DNA of 64,000 nt from Gambelia wislizenii (Eukaryota > Chordata > Lepidosauria > Squamata > Crotaphytidae). A program made the translations under genes and the position numbers. This document shows, in pieces, positions 46,222 to 56,819 of the stretch. The notes beneath the pieces are model-generated. The model saw nothing but the letters and a program-made list of their open reading frames with translations. It was not told the origin of the DNA and did no database searches. Numbering within the stretch: the first letter of the stretch is position 1; each line of letters opens with the position of its first letter. The stretch is from assembly GCA_030847615.1 (NCBI GenBank), contig JAUMIR010000005.1, forward strand, positions 82,060,492 through 82,124,491, in the 5' to 3' direction.

Positions 46222-46721
46222 ATGGATGCTGAAAGCGCACCTCATCCCAGGAAAGGCGGCCACGGGATCTCGTGGACCTACCCCGAAACCGTTGATCTTT
46301 TGGCCATATGGGGCGAGGAAAAGGTGCAGGAGCAGCTGAGGGGATCCCACAGAAATATTGACCTGTTTGAAAAGATTGCCGCTGAAATGAAAAAGAAAGG
46401 GCATGATCGCGCCGCAGAAGAGTGCCGTACGAAGACGAAACTGATGCGCAAGAATTACCGCCAGGTGAACGACCACAACTCCAAAAGTGGCAACAATGGG
46501 GCAACCATGCCGTTTTATAAAGAACTTCATGCCATTCTTGGTGGTGATGCCAACTACCACCCGAAGGGACTCGGAACCACCACCGACATTGTGCAGGTTC
46601 CGCGAGGGTCGGCAGTTCCCCATCACGCCCCCCTCATCGAAGAAGAAGTAGGATTCCCTCCATCATCCCAAGAGATGCTGCATGGGTTTTCTGAGGAACT
46701 ATTCTCGCAACCACTGGGTGA

Positions 46722-46757
<36 letters not shown>

Positions 46758-48076
46758 CAAAGTATGTGAAAAATTGATTACTCCTGTTCTCGAATCACAC
46801 TGTTTTTCCATTTTATATTCTAATTGTTCAAGGCTAAGCCATTGCTGATATGCATGCTTTGGGTCTTTACTGTGTATGCCGCTAATATTACAGATGTTGT
46901 TTACTGCTTCTACTACTGGAAATATTAGGCATCTATGTGAAAACACGGATGTTTAATTTTCCGTTTTCACAGCAACCAAAAATAGTCTTATAATGAAATT
47001 TTTGAAATGATAAACAGATGCTTTACTGCTTAAAATTCTACCAATAGTGACTACCTTTGCCATGTTTAAAAATATGCCCTGAAGTGGAGATGTTTTGGTG
47101 TGAGGTTTCCCCTTTATTATGTTAATGACAGCTGTAAAATCCAAATGGCGAGCTTTTGTTTGTGTTCCCTGGGAATGAGAGGTGATGCGTGCACCTTGGC
47201 ACGTTTGAAATAGTGTCCCTGGAAGTAGCCATAAACCAGGAAGCCAAGTCATTTTTTACCTTTTCCACAGGCGACGAGGCAGTGATGCTGTTTATGTGAA
47301 ATGCATTGCTGTATTCTACTTTATGACTTTTTCCTTTACTTTTCTTTCTTATCCAGATGTATCTGCCACCCAGGAATCTGATGATGCTACTGTGACTTTA
47401 AGCTTAACTGAGGAGAATGATGACACCGTGGTAGTCAATGAAACTGAGGTTACCAACACTGTGGTGGTAGAGGAGATTGACACTATGTGGTCAACCACAC
47501 CTGAATGGTATGCATGCAAGCAGTATAGGCCTGGGTATTCTTTACACCTAGCTTTGTACTGTACAAACTGTGGCTACTTATTTTATTTCTCCTATTTTTT
47601 ACAGCTGCCAACTTGAGTAATCCTACAGCCACATTGTCCCCAGCAGAGAGATTGGCCTTATTTCGTAGGAAAAAGCGTTCTTCAGATGTTTCGGAACTGA
47701 TGGCCAATTTGAGATCTGTAGCTGATATATTTGCGTCTAGAATTGAAAAAATATCTAAAGAACAAACAATGTCTTTGCAAGGTTACCTAAAAAAATTCTA
47801 TGAGCATTCTGTGGACGAATCAGAGAGGATGCTAAAAGAAATACAAAGACAAAATGATCTATTTGGGGACTTGGTTACTCATATTAAGTCAATGGGGAAT
47901 GTTAAAAAATGTGCTGTTTTGAAAAAAGTACTAGTTCTAACAATGTTAATGAGGAAGATAAGGAGAATTCACATGTTGACAATCAAGCAACACCTTCAAA
48001 TACTTTGCCGGGAAGCACTTTAAATGCTAGGCGACCAGCAAGGATAGTTAAGAAAAAAATTCCCCTGTCAATGTAG
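46222..48076 (+). CDS. Harbinger Myb/SANT-like protein 1 (three exons, decayed)
   Basis: Exon 1 (46222-46717) starts at ATG and holds a trihelix-type Myb/SANT domain at residues 15-80: W18, E22, L26, RNIDLFEKIA and the C-R-K-K pattern CRTKTKLMRKNYR, followed by FYKELHAILGG. Donor GG|GTGAGG at 46717 joins acceptor ATCCAG at 47356 with a phase match (codon GAT). Exon 2 (47357-47507) is acidic. Exon 3 (47605-48076) is a Lys/Glu-rich helix (LANLRSVADIFASRIEKISK) and a basic tail (RRPARIVKKK). The exon 2-3 junction is off by one base with the obvious sites, and an A-run at 47901-47927 must shift frame to reach the tail and TAG. AATAAA lies at 48284. Such proteins bind the transposon ends and bring the transposase to the nucleus in known Harbinger systems. 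Confidence 0.75.
46725..46754. repeat. (TA)n microsatellite in intron 1 of Myb gene 1
   Basis: TA run starting eight bases after the splice donor. Confidence 0.9.
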
Positions 48077-48279
48077 CTGCACTATAAATAGCAAGGTTTA
48101 ACTGTAGATGTAGTGGGACAAAGAAAGTAATTGTTTCTATAGCTTACCTTTCTCTGTCTTACGTTTATCTACCTCATACATGAAACCTATGATAATCACT
48201 TTTTCAAAAGGGTATTTGTCACTATTTATAGCATTTTAGGTCTTACTGTTTAGAGTAAATAATCAGGCTTTTTATGTTC

Positions 48280-48300
48280 AACAAATAAACATTTTATTAT
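48280..48300. terminator. Shared polyadenylation signals of convergent genes
   Basis: AATAAA at 48284-48289 serves the plus-strand Myb gene. TTTATT just after it (48294-48299) is AATAAA on the minus strand, downstream of the second Myb gene's stop at 48642. Confidence 0.5.
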
Positions 48301-48641
48301 TTTTTTGAATAATATGAAAATAAACATTTTTTTAAAAGGGTAAACATATTTACATATTTTAATATTTCAAGCTCTGTAGGTTTACATATATACATAGCAT
48401 CAATATGTACAGAATTTACATTACTTTTAATAGGGGAATGTACAACAAAAAATTATCAATTAGGGGGGATTACAAAAAAAAGTTACATCTTTTTTAAAGC
48501 GCAGCAGAAATAATCATATTTTATCAATATTTACAATATTTACAATATTTACAATTTACAATATTTATAAATAGCAGCAAAAATAACAATATATACAAAA
48601 CAAACTACATACAAAAAAAACAGGCGAAATATTTACAATAT

Positions 48642-49579
48642 TTACAAGGCAAGCCTTTCCTCCAAGGCTTGCACCCTCCTCGCAAGGTCCCTTATCTCCT
48701 CTCTAAGTGTCCTCCCTGTATTGGAAAATAAATGACATATTATTACTTTGATGGAAGTGACCTAGGTGAATTGCACAATGCCCTACAGTACAGTTTAAAT
48801 AATTAATAATATTTAGCTAGCTCCTCAATTCTTGCAATTATATTTAGCCCAGCCAGCTGGGCCGCTGCCTCCTGGGCATCTTGGGGACCTTCAGAGGCAA
48901 TAAACCATAAATTACATATATCACTGGAAAACTGTACCTTTTGTTTTTCTATATCCCCCATATTTAAGGAAAAAATCTACTGTAAAAACACTTACCTTGG
49001 GGGGTGCAGCCAGTGCAGGGCCTGCTTGACCCTCCTCATATGAGGAGGGATCTGACACAGGCTTCCCAGTGGCCCGTCTCTGAATCCGGACCGCTATAAT
49101 AAAACATAGACGGGAAAACATTATCAATATCCTGAGGAGAAATCACACACACACACACTCACACGGGAACACATACAAGTATTTAACATTAATGCCTTTT
49201 AGGAGCTTACCTCTGGGGAGCCTGTCACGCCAGCTTGGCCATCCTGCACGGACCCACAGGTCATGCAGGATGGCATAAAAAGGTGGCCGCCTTCGGGGTG
49301 GCTACCGTCACTGGCCTCCAATGCCACAAAAAATTTGCCCTTCAGGGTCTTGAATTTTGAGCGGTATTAGAGGCCAGAACGCACGTAGCCCCTCAACCGG
49401 AGGAACCATGCTGCCTCCAGGAAGAAGTTGCGGTTCCTCCGGTTAGAGGACCGCATCAGCCGGTCTGGCGTACTGGCCTGCTGGGCCAGGGATTCCAACA
49501 ATAGGTTGGTCTCCCTGGTGCCCCAGTAGGCGATGCGCCGATCTGGCCGGACATGTCCTCTCCCCCCTTCGGCCATCAT
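48642..49579 (-). pseudogene. Harbinger Myb/SANT-like protein 2 with coiled-coil tail (four exons)
   Basis: Exon 1 (49579-49211, ATG ATG start; an in-frame ATG at 49639 is possible) has a Myb/SANT domain: RIAYWGTRETNLLLESLA, RNRNFFLEAAWFLRLRGY, then stop TAA (49364-49366) where CAA is expected, then YRSKFKTLKGKFF. A frameshift at about 49285-49330 leads to PFYAILHDLWVRAGWPSWR. Exon 2 is 49093-48996 (IQRRATGKP...), exon 3 48931-48817 (EGPQDAQEAAAQLAGLNIIA), exon 4 48715-48642, a leucine heptad helix (TLREEIRDLARRVQALEERL) before TAA. Phases of all three junctions match; the exon 3 donor reads CT instead of GT. Sequence is unrelated to Myb protein 1 beyond the fold. Confidence 0.75.
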
Positions 49580-50115
49580 ATCGCCATGTGGCGGGATGCA
49601 AAAACTCGAGCTTATAAGTTTGCGCCTTGACAGTTTCATTTTTGAAAGAAGCCTATGGTGTTTGGAGCAAGCAAAACTTTTTAAAATTTAAGTAGTTTTG
49701 GCTAATTGATTGGTTAATTAGCGGAGAATTCCCTCAGAGGGTATTTGCCAGTGTCTGGATCCTTTACCAGAAAGAGTAATCCCTGGCAAAAGCCCGCCAA
49801 TTCCTTTAACTGCCAAAAATGCAACAATGTATCATTTCTGGCTGCTTGCTTTAAAATAAATTTGTATCCAGTCTGACCTACTTTCAAGAGTGCACTTACA
49901 GTCCCGTTAAACAGTATTGTATACATTCACAAATCTATAGTATAAAGACAATGCTGTTTCACCCTTTGGAAAAGGTAGAAATGAATAAAGTTGGGAAAAG
50001 GAAACAGACACCTTTAAGAATGCCAATTTTTTATTATTCAGACAACAAAGTAAGCCCAGAAATAGAAAACATGGCAAACCAATCAAAACATCATTTCCCC
50101 TCAGGATGGTGATGT

Positions 50116-51666
50116 TCACACCAAAAATATTCTTTTAAAGTGTTCGGAAACTGCCTCCCCCCGCTCCTTCTCCGCAGCATCATTACTCACCATCGGTGCT
50201 TCCAGCGCGTCTAGGATGAACCTCTGCACACACCAGTTAGGATCATCAAGGATACTGCCTTTTGTTTCACATATGTTGTGTAGAACAACACATGCACATA
50301 TTACAGAGCATACATTCTCCTCTGCTTCCTCTATACAGTATTTTAATGCCCTCCACCTCACTTTCAAACGGCCGAAGCACCTCTCCACCGTTGATCTAAT
50401 TTTATTGTGGTACCTATTGTACAGTCTCTGTTTGGGAGTTGTAGTCCCCCGAAAAGGTGTTAGCAGCCAATTCCTTCTTGGGTATGCACCATCGACAAGA
50501 GTTAGTGGTACTACTTGCTGCCCCATAATTGTCAGTGTGGGATTACCAGGCACAAAGACACCAGCCTCCATTGTCTCAAAAAAACACAGAGTTCCTTAAC
50601 ATTTGGGCGTCGTGATTCTTCCCACTCCAACCGATCTCCACGTCAATGAAAACCCCCCGGTGTTCTTCAAGTCCCTTGAAGAAGAACGCTGTATCTATTC
50701 TTCCTGTTGATAAATTCGTCCCCTTGGCGGATGGGGGGTATTATATTAACATGGCAACCATCCAGGCAAGCGACAACTTGAGGGTATTCCATTGCTGCAA
50801 AGGAATCCATCACCTATAAAATTTCAAAAGGAAAGAAAAAGGGAACAGTGAGAACACGGAAGGTCAAGTTTCAGATTAATTAAACATATTTGTCCAAATG
50901 AAAACAGTCCTATATCCTGTGGCATGATCTACTTGTTCTATAGATAACAACATAGGGGGAAACTTACAGTTTAATCATTATGTTATCATTTATGTGAACT
51001 CCATATTTCGATTTTTAAACAGCTAGAAGAAAATGTGATTAGACGATTTTTCACAAGCATGTTACAGTAAAAAAAAACCTTTCTGTGATCTCTGAGGAAG
51101 ACAGTCCGTTTCAGAAGTAACTTCTCCATCGCGAGCATGACCTCCACAAAAATCTTGCACACAGTAGCTCTTCCTACGCCAAACAACTGGGAAACTGCAC
51201 CATATGAGCAGCGGTGGGTGACAAGGAAAACAGCAATAGCAAACCTCTTCTCAACAGGGATGGCTTTTCTCATGTTCGTGTCTGACTTTGCAATCTCCGG
51301 GTGCAGGAACTCGGCAAGGCGCATGAATAGGAACCGTGGCATCCTGAAGTACAGTATCCACCTTTCATCTGACCAGATGTTCATCACAAATTTCTCCCAC
51401 CACTCCTCCGTTGTTGGGTACACCGACCACCGTCGCTTCCTCCGGTTGGGGCGAGCATGCCTCAGAACCTCCGGGGATTCAACGGCAGCAAAGTACATAA
51501 CCTGTGGTCATAAAATTGCTGTTTCCATTACTTGGGAATGGAGAAGGATAAGGAAAATAAGAAACATCCTTTGTCTATGCCTTATTATTAACCGCCTCTT
51601 AAGAGCTAAAAGAGCTAATCGCAAATGGGCAGCGGTGGCCAGAGCTGCCAAAGTAGCTGCCTCCAT
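50116..51666 (-). pseudogene. Harbinger DDE transposase (HARBI1-like)
   Basis: Exon A (51666-51079) starts MEAATLAALATAAHLRLALL, has an in-frame TGA at 51508-51510 (probably a CGA that decayed), then the N-terminal helix-turn-helix region (YFRMPRFLFMRLAEFLHP, YGAVSQLFGVGRATVCKIF). A 265-base intron follows (donor AAAG|GTTTTT, acceptor TATAG). Exon B (50813-50116) has the DDE triad: D in CLDGCHV (50760-50762), D in KNHDAQML (50609-50611), E in STVERCFGRLK (50383-50385). Two frameshifts, at about 50665-50678 and in a T-run at 50578-50584, break it. All catalytic residues survive. A second exon boundary before 51498 is possible in place of the stop. Confidence 0.9.
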
Positions 51667-52059
51667 GTTGCCATCCAGAAAAAGATGAGATGCATGAAAA
51701 GCACATGTGCTGTCCTTCTTTGTTTAAAATGTGGCCAATTGCTGCCTCCCTGGCGGGAAGAAAAACCAGAAACATGTAGACCAAACTTTGAAAAAACGAG
51801 TAATCGCATCTTTGATTGACAGACAAAAAAAAAAAAAATCCCGGCACACCTCACGCATGGAAACAGTAAAATCACGGGATAAAACATCACGGTACCGAAA
51901 ATTAAAAACGATACTTAGTACGTGTAAATATCTGTCACGGGACCACACAGGATATCCAGAATAGTGACAAAAATCGTATAAACAGCGGGGGACGGATTCG
52001 GGATCAGAATATCATGGTAAGCCCCGCAACATTTTTGGTCGTGTAACTGGCACCCAGTG

Positions 52060-52980
52060 GTTCAAAAGTGGGTTGAGTGGTGGGATAATGGGTTTGGGAT
52101 TAATGTCGGGGTCAAAACACCTAAGTGACTCTTTAATAGGCACTGGACTTACAAAATTACATTTTAACTATCTAATTTACAATTGAAAAGAGATCTTCCA
52201 AAATGCAGTGAGATCAAAGCCTCGGTGAGTGGCCTTCTTTCTGTAAGCAAAAGGCAAGAAAATAAAGACTATTTACAAGAGTTTAGTTTTAAAGTGAAAA
52301 GCTTATCAAGAGTATGGCTCCACAAAGTTACAAATGGATAAAGGGGACAGTAATTTTAAAAGACAGAACACTTCTTTTTCTCTTTTTGGTGGATGTGCTT
52401 TGTGAATATTGCAGTTGATTAGGCAAAGAGAGTAGATCTCCAAACTTAGAAGAAGGTAAGACTGAGAACAGCCAGATGGTGCTATGGGAACTATGGAGAC
52501 TGCATTGGGACTAAATTGTTAACCTTAAAAATGAGAGGCTTGCTAGCTGTTTGTTTGTTTGTTTGTTTGTTTGTTTTATAAACCTGAAGTTGCTAGAAAA
52601 TGACTTGGTAACATTTGGTTTAGATGATTAGGAAGAATAAGACATTGAAAGAAGAGAATATGATATAAATTCTTAGAGAGTGAGGTATGAATAACTTTAT
52701 CTATAACTGCTGAAAGGAAGATCAGAAGTCACTTTTTTCTTCTCTTTTTCTTCTTTTCCTTTCTTAATTTCTGTAATTTTGAATGCACTCTGAAATATCA
52801 ATGAAAATATTGGAAAAGAGTGGAAATCTTCAAGGACAAACCAGAGCTTTGCAGGATGAACTAAGTTATTTTAAATCCTCTTACATTTGTGGAAATGAAA
52901 AGGAGTATGGAAGGTTACTGTGTAAAGTCAGCTGGTTTGGTTAACATCAGATAAAATCTTGGGCCTTTTGGTTTGTTTCA
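52060..52980. other. No gene recognised
   Basis: Unique sequence with a (GTTT)n run at 52549-52576. Confidence 0.5.
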
Positions 52981-52984
52981 CGAA

Positions 52985-53145
52985 TATGTTGTTGTGAGCC
53001 TTCAAATTGTTTCCGGCTTATGGCAACCCTAAGATGAACCTATCATGGGCTTTTCTTGGCAAGATTGTTCAGGGGGTTTTGCCTTTGCCTTCCTCAGATG
53101 TTTAGCCAGCATGACTTGCTCAAGGTCAAGAATATCAGGGTTATC
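52985..53145 (+). mobile_element. Squamate RTE/SINE-like repeat
   Basis: GTTGTTGTGAGCCTTCAAAT, TTGTTTCCGGCTTATGGCAA, CCTAAGATGAACCTATCATG and GACTTGCTCAAGGTCAAG form the body of a common sauropsid repeat. Recognised by memory of the pattern. Confidence 0.55.
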
Positions 53146-53439
53146 ATTTGGCTCTGCATTTCCATTTTTATCTCTCCCATCTTTCTTTGACTGATGAGTG
53201 TTTCAGAGACAAAGAGCATCCTGGCATGCTCTTTGTTTTTCATAGTGCAGATATGGGGATATGTGCCCCACTAGCCCACTACATATATACATACATCAGT
53301 CCCTGCTAAGCTGAGCAATGTTGAGCAAAGAAGGAACACAGAGAGGGCCTGAGTACTGCAGCCCTATTCATGGCACTTCTAGCAGTATATTAGATAAGCT
53401 GAAACGCAGCCCCAGAACTGTTAGTGGTATTGTTACCAT

Positions 53440-53545
53440 TATTTATTTATTTGATTTATAGCCCACCTTTATCCCAGAACTGGAGCTCAGTTCTGTTGTA
53501 TTTATTTTAGCCACAAAAGCCCTCAAGGTGGATCACAAGGATTGA
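53440..53545 (-). mobile_element. L2-type LINE 3' end
   Basis: TTTATTTGATTTATAGCCCA and TTTATCCCAGAACTGGAGCT, reverse of the L2-type terminus. Confidence 0.5.
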
Positions 53546-53549
53546 AATA

Positions 53550-54165
53550 TGAAGGATGAAATACAAATACATGGATGAACATCCATTTTACTAGTTCTCT
53601 TGAGAACATCTATTGGGTTAAGCCCATGACAAGCCACAAATTTCAAACATACATACACATAAATACAGAGAAACACTTGGAACTGTTTCAAGAGCTTTTT
53701 CCAGATTTATTTTCAGTGCATGAAATGTCCCATGTTGCCCTTTTTAAAGCTGAGCTGCTGCCACAGAAGCAGTAAGGGGGAGTTGAAAGGAACACTCCTC
53801 TACGAAGGGCCTCTGCTTACTGATGCTAACAAGTGATAGATGAATTTGGAAACAAAGGGAGTAAGAAATAAATCTCCTCAGTGGAGAAATCACCAAGCCA
53901 TTACCAGAAAGCCAAGCGTCCCATTTATAGGAACTACTGATGGTGTTATTGACTATGCTTCATTTTCAAATCACATGAATATTCTAGAAATAACAATAGG
54001 AGAACAATTAAGGATTTCACAAAATAACTCATACTCCCAAATAAATGGAAATAACTAAAATGCATTATATCACTGCTTCTTGCACTTCCTAGTTCTAGCA
54101 GTAACAGATTTATGCACAAGCAATTGAAACTATATTTTATATAGTGTTAGCTGACAAGGAACCAC
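53550..54165. other. No gene recognised
   Basis: Nothing supported. Confidence 0.4.
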
Positions 54166-54170
54166 TCTCA

Positions 54171-54501
54171 GGAGATTTTCACACGCCTAAAATATCCCTC
54201 GGAGAAATTGGGACAGAAATATTTCTGTCCCAGAAGCAGCACTGCGGTTCACACACCCAGTTCCCTCTCCTGATATGCCCTCGATGTCACGCTGGGTTAT
54301 TTCTTCCCTCTTCCAGAATATTTTATTAACGGTGAACTCCCGTTAGTAAAATATTCCGGAAGAGGGAAGAAATAACCCAGCGTGATGATGAGGGCATATC
54401 GGGAGAGGGAACTGGGCGTGCGAACCACGGTGCTGCTTCTGGGACAGAAATATTTCTGTCCCGATTTCTCCGAGGGATATTTTAGGCATGTGAAAATCTC
54501 C
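54171..54501. mobile_element. Foldback MITE: two 162-bp arms, 7-bp loop
   Basis: Left arm 54171-54332 begins GGAGATTTTCACACGCC; right arm 54340-54501 is its reverse complement with about a dozen differences, nearly all transitions at CpG or TpG/CpA sites. The loop is TGAACTC. Each arm also contains the perfect palindrome GACAGAAATATTTCTGTC. TCA flanks both ends (54168-54170, 54502-54504), a possible 3-bp target. No coding capacity. Confidence 0.9.
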
Positions 54502-54660
54502 TCAGTCTACCCACTGCCCCCCCCCCGATTTCAAGCCTTGATAATGCTATGGAGACTCTTAAGCTTGACATAATTTAGGGTCTCATCATGTCTTATTCTG
54601 GACCAGAGTTTCAAAGTTGCTTTTCTTGTTAAAGTTGATCGTGAGTAAAAATCAACGAAA

Positions 54661-54718
54661 TATGACGCTCAGCTCTCCCTGCGGTACCGCAACAGTACCG
54701 GCAGGGGTGAGTGTCATA
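54661..54718. mobile_element. 58-bp hairpin element with target duplication
   Basis: TATGACGCTCA and TGAGTGTCATA are terminal inverted repeats. The stem continues CCCTGCGGTAC / GTACCGGCAGGG around a CGCAACA loop. CGAAA occurs at 54656-54660 and 54719-54723. The whole insert could be a minimal transposon or a deletion remnant of one. Confidence 0.6.
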
Positions 54719-54723
54719 CGAAA

Positions 54724-56215
54724 GGGGCGCTTTGCAGCGCAGCAGCCTCGCAACCTGGAGAGGCTGCTTGCATTATTTTTCTTCATCCAAGAAAGTCCAT
54801 AGAGTGAATGGCTGGAGAGAGTACAACTATGTATATACAGCTGTATGGTCATAGCTTTCCACTTCATCAATATCCCAGAAAGTATGGGATTCTGAAATGC
54901 TTGGGGACTTATGTACTTATAGCTGTATGCACATAGTATGTGCCCAACATTTGCACTTGAATTGAAGAAAGCTAATCCCAGATACATTTGTTTGGGATTA
55001 CAAATCAAAGGTTTTGCTGTGTTTTATCAAAAAGCTTAGGAATTATTAAGAAAATGATCTTCTTTAAGTAATCCAGCACAAAGACTATTATAACAGTAGG
55101 AAGATTTGGTTCATCAATCTGACTCAGACAAACAAAGGTACACTTTTTTTGGAACTGATCTTTCATTTTCACACCCATGTGTTCAAAGGCACTGGAACAT
55201 CCCTGAGTTGTGACCTAAATAAAAAGAAGAAAGGGGCTAATAGACTGCTCACCCATAGCATTGTTTCTTCTCTTGTTATTAGGTGGATATGACCCTGTCT
55301 TTAATCTTTCTCCGGAGAGCCTTAACCAAGTCTGGTTAGGAGAAAACGCAGAAATTCACACTAAGAAAAAGAAGAAGAAGAAGAAACAACCCTAGAGAAA
55401 AAGAAAGAAATAATACAACTATATACATTATAGTACACATTATGGTAAGCGACAAGGATAAATGAGCATATTCCTTTGTAAGTCTCTAAATATGTGCAAA
55501 ATGTATCTTTTCTTGTAGCATGGTCGTCGGGGAAGTCAAGGTGAAAAAAAACATGAACATCTCTTTGATTCACTAACATGGTAAACAGAATGATTAAATA
55601 AACACAGGAGGGTTGTTTATCTGTTACCAATTCTTCTATGTGTCACCATAATTCATATATTTCAAGGGCACATCTCCTTATTGTTGAGTAGTTGTCAGAC
55701 ATTGAGCCTTGCCTATTGTGACATAACAATGAGGCCCTTTCTGATCAAAGGAAAACTTGGCTGGAATAAAAGAGAACTATTTTACTATCTAAGGAAAGGC
55801 TTTGTCAGGAATGAAACATTAGTTACTGGATTTGGCTGAATAGACCAACAGGCTGACATTCTTTTACACAATGTATTCATCACCTTGAATTTACATCCTT
55901 GTGGGTGCAGGGCTTGTCTTCAGTGATGGAGGCTGGTACAGGGAGAAAGGCTGTGAGCGTACTTGTCTTCCTAAACAGAAGGTAGACCTTCATCTCAGCA
56001 TTTGGGTTTTTGTCTTTTGTGATGTTTGAAACAAAAATTATAATAGAACTAGCACTCTACAATAGTAGCAAGATGTTTATGTTTCATACCATCAGTGTAA
56101 ATGATGCTACATTTCACACAAATGTTATTTGGACAAAAGGATTTTGTATAATCTCCCTGGCCCCTTTTCTATCCCCTGCTAAATATTTTAAAATGAGACT
56201 CCAAGAATCATAGAA
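54724..56215. other. No gene recognised
   Basis: A short (AAG)n is at 55368-55386. No other feature supported. Confidence 0.5.
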
Positions 56216-56819
56216 TTTAGCACGCTAAATATGGTGTTATAATGATGCCAGGAGATCGCTAAAGGGCTTCCTTTTCCAGATGATGTGATTTCTCCCTCGT
56301 TATGCACCCATTCTGCTGCTGTTCTGCCATCACTGCTTTTTATTGATGGGAGAAGCCATCAATACATACCCCATTCCATTTCTGTCGTGGATGTTCCTGC
56401 AACTGAAAAGGTGCCCCGTTTCACTGGTGAGATTCCAGAGTCAATGGGAAGTCCCTGCCAGAACACTTCCTGGTGAGACTGGGACATCAAGGTAAGTGAC
56501 ACACTTTTAAAAAACTTCCCTGCTTTACTTGGAAGTTTTAAATTGTGTCTTTGTGCTTGCTGTCACTTTTTTATGCTTATTTTTCTTTTTAAGTTTGAAT
56601 TTCCTGCGCTCGCGTCTTCTCATGAGAATGGTGGGATTTCACTCCAGGAAGTGAATGGAGCTCCATTAGCACTCCATTCACTCCTGGGCTGCCCTGTGGA
56701 TGCTACAAAAGTAGGTCTAAAAAATTTTCTTGTTGTGCCAGGACAGGGATGGGACAGGGCAGGAGAGGAGATTGTGGGACAGTAACTTTTTTTTCATTCC
56801 TGTCTGATAATCTCTTTAG
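56216..56819 (+). mobile_element. MITE, GGACTTTATCAGAC family, copy 5
   Basis: The left end is degraded. The right end CTGATAATCTCTTTAGG matches. Shared blocks: CACTTCCTGGTGAGACTG, TACTTGGAAGTTTTAAA, TGCGCTCGCGTCTTCTCATG and GAATGGAGCTCCATTAGCAC. Directly followed by a CR1. Confidence 0.65.

Larger units (their letters stand above)
45855..52054 (+). mobile_element. PIF/Harbinger DNA transposon with three genes, 6.2 kb
   Basis: Left end GGGGCTGTTTACACGATGA; the right end read inward is GGTGCCAGTTACACGAC, giving imperfect TIRs. Flanks are CAA (45852-45854) and CAG (52055-52057), a CWG-type 3-bp target with one change. Ends are shared with 42390-43500. Gene order: Myb/SANT gene plus strand, then a second Myb/SANT gene and the DDE transposase, both minus strand. 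All three are split by short introns and carry one or more disabling mutations, so the copy is probably immobile but recently derived from an active element. Confidence 0.9.

Noticed and set aside
46156..46626. 156-codon minus-strand frame
   Set aside because: Opposite Myb gene 1 exon 1; no domain of its own.
51137..51688. 183-codon plus-strand open frame
   Set aside because: It lies opposite the transposase exon A; the minus frame has the family motifs, so this is its shadow.
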